Of a DNA stretch of 64,000 nucleotides, positions 11,527 to 22,754 are shown piece by piece. Positions within the stretch are counted from its first letter, which is position 1, and every line of letters begins with the position of its first letter. The DNA is from Psoroptes ovis. Its lineage: Eukaryota; Arthropoda; Arachnida; Sarcoptiformes; Psoroptidae. A program made the position numbers and the translations under genes. The DNA lies in the NCBI GenBank assembly GCA_002943765.1, contig PQWQ01000018.1, forward strand, positions 953,501-1,017,500. The letters run 5' to 3'. The notes beneath the pieces were generated by a model. It made no database searches and was not told the DNA's origin. It saw only the letters and a list, made by a program, of their open reading frames with translations.

Positions 11527-12381
11527 GATTAATAATAATCAATTGAAATTCAAATCGCAACCACAAACAATGTGTCTATGCGCGATCGAAAATGGAATTA
11601 AAATAAAACGCCAACTCAAGTATTATTATCAAATGATTAAGTGTTGATATAAGACCAATTCAAATCAATCAAATCGTATCGATCGATAAAACTTGAAACA
11701 AAAACAAATCAAAATCAAGTATCGAGTTGATTGATTGATTGATTGATTTGAAAATCAGTCGAAATTGATCAGTCGATTTGATTTTTTTTTTTGTTTGTTC
11801 GATCAATCAATCAATTGATTATCACTTGTCATTAATCACTAGTCACTAATCACTAAAGTCAAGAGCATCTTTTATCAGCAATATGTGTGTGTGTGTGCGC
11901 GTACATTGATTTGCTGAATTGTTTTAAAACAAAACAAACCAATGAAAAGCCTCGAACCTCTTGTATTTGATAAACTCGTATCATCGAGCATCTTTCAAGT
12001 GATTCGATTGTCGATTGTTTACTTAATTATTTATTCAGTATTTTGGTCCAAAAAAATAAGAAAAAAATGGAAATAAATAAATAAACAAAATAAACATTTT
12101 GAATTATTATCACAGAATTGCATCTCGACTTCTTAGATGAACGATAATCAAATGGAATCAATAAATAAATAAAAGGATTAATTGATTGATAAAATAAATA
12201 AACGAATCAATAAATATCCAACACGAGTATCCACCATATATATTTACAAATTTCAATAATTCATTTATATTAAATATTATCGTTGAATGTACACACATAT
12301 TTCGAAATAATACTGGACATTTTAGTATTTTGTCAAAGATCCAAAGGTCCATTTTGTGGAAATCCCGGTAAAATTCCCGGA
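11527..12381. other. Spacer between PIP5K (upstream) and the S28 peptidase
   Basis: Both neighbours are on the minus strand, so this holds the 3' UTR of the kinase and the promoter of the peptidase. It contains GATT-type simple repeats (11730-11750), a short GT run (11884-11895) and AAATAAAT repeats. A minus-strand AATAAA near 12030 is a possible but distant poly(A) signal for the kinase. Confidence 0.5.
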
Positions 12382-15300
12382 TTATGACCGGTCGTAGCCA
12401 CCGAATGTATCGTAGCTGCCACCTACAGCACCGGTACTACCACCGTTGCCGGAACGAAATCCAGATGATGAACGAAATCGACGATTCAATGTGGTGGCAC
12501 TGTTTTGCCGTTTATATGTATAATAATTGGGTTCTATTCAAGGATAATCGAAGAAGGTTAATGGATTAATGAATGATTGAATTGATCATGTCACGTACTT
12601 GTCATCAATGATGATGATGATTGATGCGAATCCATCGATGGTAAACGTCCAAATACTTTTTCACACATGAATTCGAGGAATCGTTTTGCATAGAAATCTG
12701 GTCTTATCACCGATATTGTTCTCTGTTTGGAATATTAGATCAAAGATATTCGAAGATTTAATTCGAATTCAATCTAAAATATCATCAACAATGATTGCAC
12801 CACTTACACCATCATGCAATATCGATTTCCATGCATGTTCAACTTTTTTAGCCAAACGATAACTTTGTAATATATCGATAATGCCCATGAATAATAATAA
12901 TCGATCACCTTTACGATTCATTGCACGTATTGCTCCAACCCTTTTTCGGACGAAAAAATCGAATTAAATTAAATCAATCAATTGATCAATTCATGAAATA
13001 CTCACGGTAATTCATCATCATTATCATAATCAAACATCCGCTGCTGTTGATTATCTTTGATTGCTTGATCATAATTATGGATACCGATCAGTAATGAATA
13101 ATCCATTATTTCAAATGATTGCAATACACGACAATCACGTTCTAATGTTTCAATCAATTCATCATAAACAAATGATTCTAATAGCAATCCACCTTTAGTC
13201 GGGAACGATGATGATGACGCTGTTCGATTTAGATCATCACCAGCACTATTATTGTTGCCATTATTGGCGTTGTTGATGCTACCATTTGCATTATTATTGT
13301 TGTTATTGTTGTGGTTGGCAGCCGTTTCACCATTAATGTTGGTATTGAATTCGGCCATTTTTGAAAAATGTGTAATCAATACTTTATTATCATTATTATA
13401 ATAATAATCTAAAAAATCCAAATCTTTAAATGTTGGCAACTGTTTCTTCAATTCAGCTTCATTAGCTTTACGCTTATATGTTGAACCTTTAAGATCATAT
13501 TTTTGATGTATGGTTATGTTCGATGGCAGAAGATTATTCATGACCAGTATTCGAATATTTTTCCCAATACATTCATAGCAGTAGAGGCCAAAGAATTTGG
13601 GTAATAAGGTTTGCGGGTTTTGACTTAAATTCTATGTCGGGAAATCAGAGAAATCAATTAATCATCAGCAGAATCACTTAATTCGATATACTTACCATGT
13701 AATAACCAGGTAATAATTTAAGAAGAAATTTAGCTTCACTTTTCTCGACCGTCTTGATAATGAATTGATCATCACGTGTCCGGAAAAACATTGAACCAGA
13801 TGCACCTGGATTCGATAATTCTTGTAATGATTCATTGGTTATGGACAACATAAAATCATCTGGTTGTATACGGAATAGATCACGAAAATAACGAAATGCA
13901 AACGGTGTAAATGTACTGAAAGTGAAATCAGTATAATGATGTGCTGGTGTTATTTGTGAACCAGATTTTGGAAAATGTACAGTTTCAATTTGCATAAAAT
14001 CACGCATCAACAAATCACGTTCAGGTTTAGATGCCATTGAACCAACCGAGTACCCGATACCTAATTGTATTGAATACATTAATTGAGTTGATTTAATTTT
14101 TTTATATGTAACTTGACCATCTTCATTCACCCGGCGATGACCGATACGTTTTTCTTTTGATGGTGGTAAGGGTGATGATGATGATGTTGCTGCTGGTGGT
14201 ATTTGACCGCCACCACCACCATAACCACCATCATAATTCAATGAATTCGATTGTTGCTGTTGCTGCCGTAGATTATTCGATAGTAATGATGAGTGAAGAT
14301 TTTGTTGATTATTTCGATTCATTAAATCTATTGATGATTGCGGTGGTAATGATCGCCGTCGAACTAATGATGATGTTGGTGATGGTGCCATCAAATGTTG
14401 ATGTCGTTGACGAAAACACATCAAACGATCATATGGTGATGGTGTGGTCGGTATGTAAATTGATTGAGGTATCAATGAATTGCTATCATTGTTATTGCTA
14501 CAATCGATTATTGATTGATTATTATTTGTCGTAGATGCTTGAATCGGATGGCCATGTTTATCAAATAATTGTTCAAACGGTGGTGGTGGTGCTTGTTGAT
14601 AAAACATATCCATTAAATCATTTGTCGAATGTGATTGTTGCCGATTCAATGATGATGATTGTTGATCTTGATTTGTTGCCGTTATCGTCGTTGTTGTTGA
14701 TGATGATGTTTGCTGTTGTTGTTGTTGTTGCTGTAATTCTTGTTGATTTGATATTTGTGAATCGAGTGTAATTGTTGAATCAATAAAATCGAGCATATTA
14801 TTATCATCATTTCGAATTAAATTCGATTCCAACGGTAAATGTTCAAAATGATATGAGGGTGATGGTGGAATCGGATCATCTACATACAGCGATGTATCAA
14901 TAATTTTTGATTGTTGATCATCGTGATGATGATTTACATTGATTTCAGATACAACACGACATAATTCGTTATTGTTTAAATTATCATCAGCTTTAAGATG
15001 ATGATGATCAGCATCATCATCTTCGATTCTATTCAATGGCATTGATTTAAATGACTGAAATGATGCACGTGGACAATGATTAATTGATATATTTGTTATG
15101 GAATTATTTTCATCATTATTATCGTTGAGTAATGGTGTTGATGGTGGGGATAGCGAGATTTGTTGTGATTGCTGTAGCTGCACAGATTCATTATTGATTA
15201 TTTCAATTGGACCATTATCATCAGCATCATCGATATTGAGTTGAGATGGTGATGATGATGGTGCCGGTAATCTTATCGTATGACAATGGCTATCTAATGG

Positions 15301-15681
15301 AAATGATTTATTCGATATGAATGTTAATTGTTGACAATCATCAATATCATCATCATCATCATCATCATAGACATGATCATCAGTTGATGATAATATAACA
15401 TTCGAAATGCTCTCATTTGATTCTTCAATCAATGATTGTTGATGATTGATGATGGTAAAACGATTTACTTGAAGGAATGATGTTGTCGATGATGATTTAA
15501 TTTGTGTGTTTTGTATTATTTGTCGTTGTTGTTGATGTTGATGATGATTATCATTGATATTTACATCATTATCAATGTTCGATTGTCCATTCGGCGGTGT
15601 TATGATCGGTGAATTCATATTGGAAAATTCCAACACATGATTATTATGGTCGAGATTGGGATTATTATGTTCAATATTCAT
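12382..15681 (-). CDS. PIP5K: Type I phosphatidylinositol-4-phosphate 5-kinase
   Basis: Five exons: 15681-13696, 13631-13006, 12940-12808, 12722-12599 and 12533-12382; introns 62-85 bp in size class, all GT-AG, frame kept throughout, 1006 residues. Residues 1-510 are low complexity (Asn/Ser/Gln/His/Asp, with a Gln run), with no domain I recognise. The kinase region starts near residue 512 (KRIGHRRVN) and carries the nucleotide-binding lysine in FIIKTVEKSEAKF, DLKGSTYKRKA (708 onward), IMDYSLLIGIHN (Asp839) and the specificity loop SYRLAKKVEHAWKS. The Glu in KKVEH is the type I residue that selects PI4P; type II enzymes have Ala there. The product PI(4,5)P2 is made at the plasma membrane for signalling, actin control and endocytosis. 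Odd: about 65 Asn-rich residues are inserted in the kinase domain after FKDLDFLDYY. The last exon encodes a Gly/Ser/Arg-rich tail. Confidence 0.92.
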
Positions 15682-17622
15682 TTTATTCTTAGTGAAAATT
15701 TAATTATTTCGTTAATTAATTCTAATTAAATACATCAAATTTTCGTTTATTAAATTAATTAAATCATTTAATGCTTGATTCGTGGTAAAAATGCTTGTGT
15801 AAATGCGAATGATTGAAGGATTGAATTAAAAGTAAATCACATATCGTTTCATATCGAATTATTGGCATCGATATTTTAGATAAAAATAATTGATTGATTG
15901 AATTACAGATATATCGATTCATATATCAGCAGTATTCATTGAAATAATGGAATATCATTGAATTGATTGCATTTTTCTCAGCTTTGATTGATAAAATCAC
16001 AGTTGATCAATGATCATTGATTTTTGCTAGAGTTTTTGAATGAAATTGATTATAATGTCTCTGAAAATTAGACATATTAATCATGATAGATCGTAGATAT
16101 GGAATTTCTACATGTGCACGTATATCAATATTGATGAAGATGAAGACTTTGAAGCTACGATCATTACCACAATTGATATTGTTTTGATTGATATGAAAAA
16201 AAAATCAATTTGTCTTCAAAGACTTGAACGATTATCAATCAATTTGATGATGATTTGTATGAATTATTGATTTACTCTTTGAGTTTATCAATTGAAATTT
16301 ATTTGAAAAAATTCGGGCGAAATCGAATGATTGTTTATTTGTAGGTCTGAAATTAAAACTAAATTCAAATTGATTAATTTGATGAACAGGTTGAATGTTC
16401 GATAATTATTTTTAAAATTTGATGATCGATGATACTAACTGTTATCTGATGATGGATGATTATCTGAAATAGACAAAAATTGATAAAAAATAATGAATCA
16501 AAGATTCAAAGAAATGATAAAAACCTTTAAATTATGTAATCATTAAATTACGAGATTATAAGCTTCAAAAACCAAGTAATACACGAGAAAAAATTCAATT
16601 CCATTTAACAATAAACATTTTCACCCGAAGAAATCAATGCTTTGAAATTGGATTGAAATTGCTGTGAATCATTTGATTTCAAATTTCACATATTAAATGC
16701 AGTTAGGTATTGAATATATTTTAAAATAGATCGTTGGATTTATTTATTCATTATTTCAATTCTCATTGAAAATGATTTGACAAATTTTCTAGTAATAGTA
16801 TTTTTCTCAAATTTAAAAATTGTCATTGAAAACACACACATATAGATTTTCTCATCATTAAAACTAAAAAAAAGATAATCGGTTATCATTTATATGTTTG
16901 ATTTATATTGAGTTTTCATCTCTATTTTTATTTGAGATCTGGATTTATCAATTTTTTTTTCTAAACTGATACAATTGCAACAAATGACGACAACAAACAA
17001 TTGAATATTATCGACAATTGTAAATGCACATTTTCTCTTAATATCGTTTGTTTGGAGCAATCAAAAATATTGAAAAAAAATCCAGATTTTTTCTTGTTTT
17101 TTTTTCGCATTTTTTTTTTTGTTGTTCATCGACATTCATTCATTCATTAATTCATTGTTATTGTTTGATGCAATGCGATGTATCATCATCATCATCGTTT
17201 CTCAATCCATTCACTTCAATACAATTCAATTGAATGGATGATGATGATGTAAAAATACAAAAATTTCATTGTTGTTTGTCAACAATTTCATTCATTCATT
17301 CATCCCTATTCATTCATTCATTCATTCATTTATTTATAAATAAAATTGAAATAGAAGAAATTGTTTCAAAGTTCATCGGTTTTTTGGGCAGTGAAAATAT
17401 TTTGAAGACGAAAAAATTGATGCAACAAGTTTCTGTTTTTTCTATTCGGTCCTAGTGTTTATGAACAGTACATTTTTAGCGAAAAATAATGTAAACAAAC
17501 TTTGGATTTTTATGATTTTTGAAAATTTTCAAAATAAAATCTTGTGCAATTTTGTCCAATTCGTCATTCAATCAATGTTAATTTCATTTAATATCATCAG
17601 AATTTGAATCAAGACATGAGGA
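15682..17622. other. Divergent intergenic region, PIP5K and the CLCC1-like gene
   Basis: About 1.9 kb of AT-rich DNA separating two genes transcribed away from each other; it must hold both promoters and probably 5' UTR exons. Visible content is ATTGATT- and TCATTCATT-type simple sequence (17137-17155, 17288-17335). The short open frames at 17048-17233 and 17234-17455 are made of these repeats and are not credible genes. Confidence 0.5.
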
Positions 17623-19051
17623 ATGAATCTATTCAGAATGAAATTCCTCCCAATTTTAATTGTGTTTATGTATATTTTGAATACGACAAACGGTAAGATT
17701 TGATTGATGTTTTTATGGTTTGAAATTCACCATTTTCTGATTGTTTTAATTCTATTTAGCTACCGACCAATTAAGAGATAAATTTTTTCCAAACAATAAT
17801 GACAAAGATAATCATGATGATGAACATTGGTGGGAAAATAAATTCTATTCAAACGATATCAATAATGATAATATTCAAAGAAATAAAATAAATAATGCAA
17901 ACAATTTTCAACGAAAACAATTGGAATGTTTGAAAAAATTATTGATATTATATCGTAAAATATTAGTCGATGTTAATGATAAATTTAGATCATTGAATCA
18001 TCATGATTTAATTCTGAAATTGACATTAAATTCAAATGAATTGCAAGAATATTCAAACTATGTTGATGAATTAGAAACAATTTATGAAGATGTATTCATT
18101 GATGATCATGATAAAGATGATAACACCAATGATAGCACGACAAAAAATGAATTTAAAAATGAAAAATTTTGTCACAAATTATCAGCGATCGAACCGAAAT
18201 TCAATAAATTATTACGTCGTACAACGATTGAAAAATCATCAACATTTTTGTCTTCGATTCAAAATTTTTTCCATTCAATATTTAAATGGAAAAATTTAAT
18301 TTTCAACCGGCAAACACTGATCAATTATTCGACTATGATTACAATCATTTTAATTCAATTAGTATTGTTGATTTATACAAGGATAAGATCGCTGAAAAAT
18401 TGTATCGGTTTAATAATAATCAATATAATATTAATTGGTTCATTAATGAAATTTTATTGGCGTAAACAGCTTGAATATGAACCAAAACATTTCGATGATG
18501 AATATAATCCAGATTTAATTGAATTATTCATCGATTATATGACATCATTATTCAATACATCATTTATTGGTTTCTTGGAAACTATTCATCCAAAATTGAA
18601 TGACTTATTTTTTCAAAATCGTAATTTTTTCAACTCATTAAATCCAATGGCTTGGTTAAAAGATTTCATCCTGTTATTACTATCCGTTTTGATATTATAT
18701 CATTTATTTGTTCCATTATTTTCAGCCATCATTCCGATGATTTTCAAATTATTCTTCAGCAATAGCAGCAGTGATAATGAAAACGATGATGAATACAACC
18801 ATCACAGACGAGCTTATCACCGGTCACAAGTCGTCATCGATGACCGAAATGGCCAATCGCCCGCAATGCAACAACAACAACCACAACAAACAATCGTCCA
18901 TCAAACATTTAATTTTCATAATAATATGATTGGAAATATGAATGATATTCCATCGACGATAATGCTACACGTGGCTCGAAATGGTAAAATAAATAATTTG
19001 AATGCAATCGAAGATAATGATGAATATTATTCGGCAAATGAAGATGATTAA
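17623..19051 (+). CDS. Three-helix membrane protein with signal peptide, possibly CLCC1-like
   Basis: Exon 17623-17692 joined to 17760-19051 across a 67-bp intron (GTAAGA...TTTAG, phase 1) gives 453 residues. The first exon supplies a clear signal peptide (MNLFRMKFLPILIVFMYIL); starting at the second Met (17638) would also work. The luminal part is acidic and Asn-rich with helical segments. Two hydrophobic helices at about 214-231 and 238-255 form a hairpin, and a long one lies at about 325-354 after NPMAWLKDF. The tail is charged and Gln/Asn-rich. This order (signal, soluble luminal region, helix pair, third helix, disordered tail) resembles chloride channel CLIC-like 1 of the ER, with weak similarity around FKWK and NPxxWL. 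I cannot rule out another family. It converges on the zinc-transporter gene, 167 bp away. Confidence 0.5.
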
Positions 19052-19218
19052 TCATGATTTAATGATGATTTTAAATGAATTGTAATCATGTGATATAAAT
19101 TAATTATTCGTGTATTTTTATTATATTTTTATATTATCAAATTCAAATATTTATATTTATAAAGCAATTGTCTTTTGTTTGAGTATTCAATATTCAATTT
19201 TAAATTTACATTCATTGT

Positions 19219-21066
19219 TTATTTATCAACAATTATTCGATCAATATTTATATCAGCCGTTTTCAATGATGTTCGATGTTGACGAAGATCTTTATTATTA
19301 ATGCAACAACTTTTCAGTAAACATTGTTCACAATCACCATCTCTATCACATGGACATTTAACCAAACATTGATTGATACATTGATCAAATGAATAACGAT
19401 ATTTTTCTCGACGTTGTTGATTATTATTATAATTATGATAATGATGATTATTGTTATCATTAGATGATAATGTTGTTGTCGTAGTGAATTCTGGTTGTAT
19501 TGTTATATGACGAATACCATATTTATATTGCAGATAATGTTTAATATCATCAAACAGATGTCGATATTTGTGTCGATTTTCTGATTGCAGTACAATATGA
19601 CAAGTGATCACTATGTTTGAACTATTCAGCAGCCATAAATGAAATTCATGTATATTTTCGATCGTTTCATAACGATCTAACAGGTCTTTTTTGAGCTGAA
19701 CAATATTTACACCTTCAGGTATTGTTTGCATGAGAATTAAAAAAGTATTTTTCAATTGTGGATAAAATGTAATGCACAAACTGATGGCAGTGATGATACC
19801 GATCAAAGGATCAATAATTTCCACCATTTCCATCGACCAATAGCCATTATCATTACCATATTTGATCGATGTAATCAAACATCCACAAAATATAACAAAA
19901 CAAGGACTGAGAATGCCTTGAATGAATGATTGACAGAAATTGTCGATTTGTTGATCATTATTATTGATATTATTTTGATGATTATGATTTGATGATGATA
20001 AATTTTTCAATGATAATTGTGATTTTGATAAAAATTCAATTCGATAATCTTCATTCAACAATGATGTTGGATCCATTGTTGCCAGACGTTGTAGCTTTGG
20101 CTTATTATTATCATCATTGATTTGATTATCAGCCAATGTGGTGATTGGTTGTAATGATGTTGAATCAAATGATTCGATTCGATTTCTTGGAAATGGAATT
20201 TTTTCCAATCGTTTTGATGATATTGATATGCTATCATCACCATCATCGCCAGCGACCCCACCACTACCGCCACTTTGACGTCGTAGACATTTAGCTGTCG
20301 AAAATGATCGTTCTTGTTGTGTTGTTTGTTTGTATTTTTTATCGGTCATGACGCCTTTTGTTTGAAATTATGAGGAAATATCATTGATTTGTTTATAAAT
20401 CTACCGAATAAATCAAAATAAACTTACCATTTATGGTTAAAATGTATAAAATATTCACCAAAAGGCTCCAAACACCGAAAATTATTAGGATTTTTGTATT
20501 GGTTGGACCAGAAATTTCATGCAGATGAAATATTTGTAATGCACCTTCGATAAGCAGAGAGAATATTAGCGCAACAATGAATGTAATCGTGGTCAACATT
20601 CCCAGTAATTCCATTCGTACCCAGCCGAATGTATTCTTGACTGACATTTGATTTGATATCTGGAATGAGAAGAATCGATGATTAATGAGGTTTTATTGAA
20701 AGTGAATGATCAAAAACAAACCTTATAACAAACGACCAGCAAAATAGCATTGAATGTATTGAATAAATGATGATATGCATCGGCCATTATCAACAATGAA
20801 TGTACCATTTGATCGATAATCATTTCAGCAAGAAATATGACTAATTGTAATATAATAATACCATATAATAGATATAATCTTGGTGGTGGTTTTGTTTCAA
20901 ATTCATCTGATTGTTGTTGTTGTTGATGGTGGTGGTGGTCATGGTGTTGGTGGTCATCATTTGAATTCGTATTCGGTGAAGTATTTTTCATTATCTGTAT
21001 CTCTTCTGAGCGTCGATTTAATCGCTGATTATCATCATCATAATTATGATAATCGGTTATAACCAT
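19219..21066 (-). CDS. ZnT1-like cation diffusion facilitator with degenerate metal site
   Basis: Exons 21066-20722, 20659-20428 and 20354-19219, introns 62 and 73 bp, total 570 residues. The protein has an Asn/His-rich N-terminus, helices TM1-TM2 in exon 1, the family block NTFGWVRMELLG before TM3 in exon 2, and TM5-TM6 plus the cytosolic domain in exon 3 (FYPQLKNTFLILMQTIPEGV, IHEFHLWLLNSS, ITIQPEF). A Cys-rich tail (CINQCLVKCPC, SCC) matches ZnT1. By alignment from memory to human ZnT1, of the four zinc ligands His43/Asp47/His251/Asp255 only the first survives (His99); the others are Asn103, Gln338 and Ser342. Canonical members export zinc by proton exchange; this one may be a non-transporting partner, as ZnT6 is for ZnT5. 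Exon 1 ends in a weak donor (AAG|GTTTGT). The stop codon lies inside an AATAAA hexamer. Confidence 0.88.
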
Positions 21067-22754
21067 TTTCGGAGGATGATAATTTCAAAGCTTTTAATTA
21101 GCATACAAACACATTTAAACTGGTAAATAATACACACATAGATACGTATTATATTTAGCTCGGTAATAATAATTATTTTTTTTTTTTGCCTGATTATTTA
21201 TTCTTCAAAAAATACTTGTCAAATTGTCAAAATAGTAATTTTTCTCAAATGAATTCGATATATTTTATGAGATATTTTGCATTCAACCAAACGATAATTA
21301 TGTCGCGATCAATTTCGCAGCTAATTCAGCTTCCATCGCATCGTTTTAGCTGCCAAAAAATGAATGAATGAATCTTCAATCAGTCTTCGTTCAATGATTA
21401 ATTCACAGTTTGTCTTTAGTTGCCTCCTTCAGTACGACGACAACGATACACAATAAACAGATTGAACTAAAACGAACTAAAGCGAAATTATTTAAAATAT
21501 TTCTGTTTATTTTCTTCTTCTTCTTTCCGAACTAAATTCAAACAGTTACAATACAATACATGATATGATTGATAATAATGCAAATAATAACGATAACAGT
21601 CGAATCGATGATACATTATTATCCTCAGTTGAATACACAAACAGCCAACAAGCAAATATTCAAAAAAAAAAAACAGAAAAATATTAATCATTATTCGAAG
21701 GCTAAATCAATAGCGCGAATATCGACGAAGATGATGATGATCATCATCATATGAGTTTTGTGAATTGATTTGAATTGAATCCTCATAAAGCTTTTGTATA
21801 TACTCTGTACATATGAACAAATATACATTTAAATATTGAATTGATTTCATCAATTATCATCAATCATTTGATTATCAAATGTTGATTAATAATTTTCAAT
21901 TGATTGGCTGGTTGATTCATCCATTGATTGATATTAATTGGTAGTTAAATTATCAATAATCAAAGACCAATCAATTCAATTCATTTCAATCGTTAACACT
22001 TCAAAACTTCAAACGCCGCCGTTCGTCGACGACCATATTGCTCGGAAATTTTCAACCGACTGACGACAATCTTGACATTTGATTAGTATGCGAAGACATG
22101 TGATCAATCCTTCGATGTTTGTTCGTCTTAAATTCCGCATTTTTGATGCGAATCACGAAATTTTCCAAATTTTTCAATTCAAAATTAAACAAACGTAAAT
22201 AAACGTCAAAAACGCGCCGCATTTTTCAAATTTCGATCTAAATACACCCAAATGAAATTTCTACCCTACACATGTCGAAATGGTCTATTTTTTTCAAAAT
22301 CGAACTGGAGCACCCTCTGGAGTGTTGTTTGCTTAGGCCAGTGTTGCTGCTGCTGCCACTGCTACTGCCGCTTCTGCTGTCACTGCCTGTGTTGATCATG
22401 CTGCTACTTTTGCCAATACCGCTGTCGGCCGTGCTACTACCACAACTGACCACCGCAACTACCACCACCATCGTCGTCCACAACACAGAGAGCATTCTTT
22501 TTTCGGCGAGAAAAAATTCGGTTGTTCCTTCTTCTTGAGTGTATTCTTATTGATGCTCCTTTTTTTGTTTATTTATTTGTTTTCATTTCCATTCCAATTG
22601 ATTTTAATAAATTTTTTGGATCAATTATTTGATTAATTACGGGATTTTTTTGGGATATTTCGGACGAGTTTTCAATAAATTTTCATTGAAATCAATTTTG
22701 AATCCGTTTTTCACTGTTTATTTTGATTAAAATCACCAAAATAAATCAACAAAA
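21067..22754. other. Divergent intergenic region, zinc-transporter-like gene and SNRNP35
   Basis: About 1.7 kb with the promoters of both genes. The segment 21990-22110 is locally GC-richer (GCCGCCGTTCGTCGACGACC) and is a plausible promoter core. A second GC-rich patch at 22310-22500 is described separately. A TTATTTTTTTTTT stretch lies at 21170-21186. No transposon was recognised. Confidence 0.5.
22238..22495 (-). CDS. Hypothetical short secreted Ser/Gly-rich protein (doubtful)
   Basis: Eighty-five codons starting MLSVLWTTMVVVVAVVSCG, which would be a good signal peptide, then a Ser/Gly-rich middle and a short Cys-containing end (KKIDHFDMCRVE). However, the same DNA is also open on the plus strand as a Leu-rich and as an Ala/Thr-rich frame, because it is built on GCT/CTG-type triplets. 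I do not recognise a family. It may simply be part of the 5' region of SNRNP35. Confidence 0.2.
   Translation of the reverse strand: MLSVLWTTMVVVVAVVSCGSSTADSGIGKSSSMINTGSDSRSGSSSGSSSNTGLSKQHSRGCSSSILKKIDHFDMCRVEISFGCI

Noticed and set aside
12382..12533. Treating the region past the PIP5K exon ending at 12599 as 3' UTR (stop at ACGTGA)
   Set aside because: A GTACGT donor and an AATAG acceptor join in phase to an open Gly/Ser/Arg-rich exon ending in TAA, so a further coding exon is more likely; the shorter form remains possible.
14157..14771. Plus-strand frames opposite the PIP5K first exon
   Set aside because: Met/Val/His-rich shadows of the minus-strand Ser/Asn/Gln triplet repeats of the kinase N-terminus.
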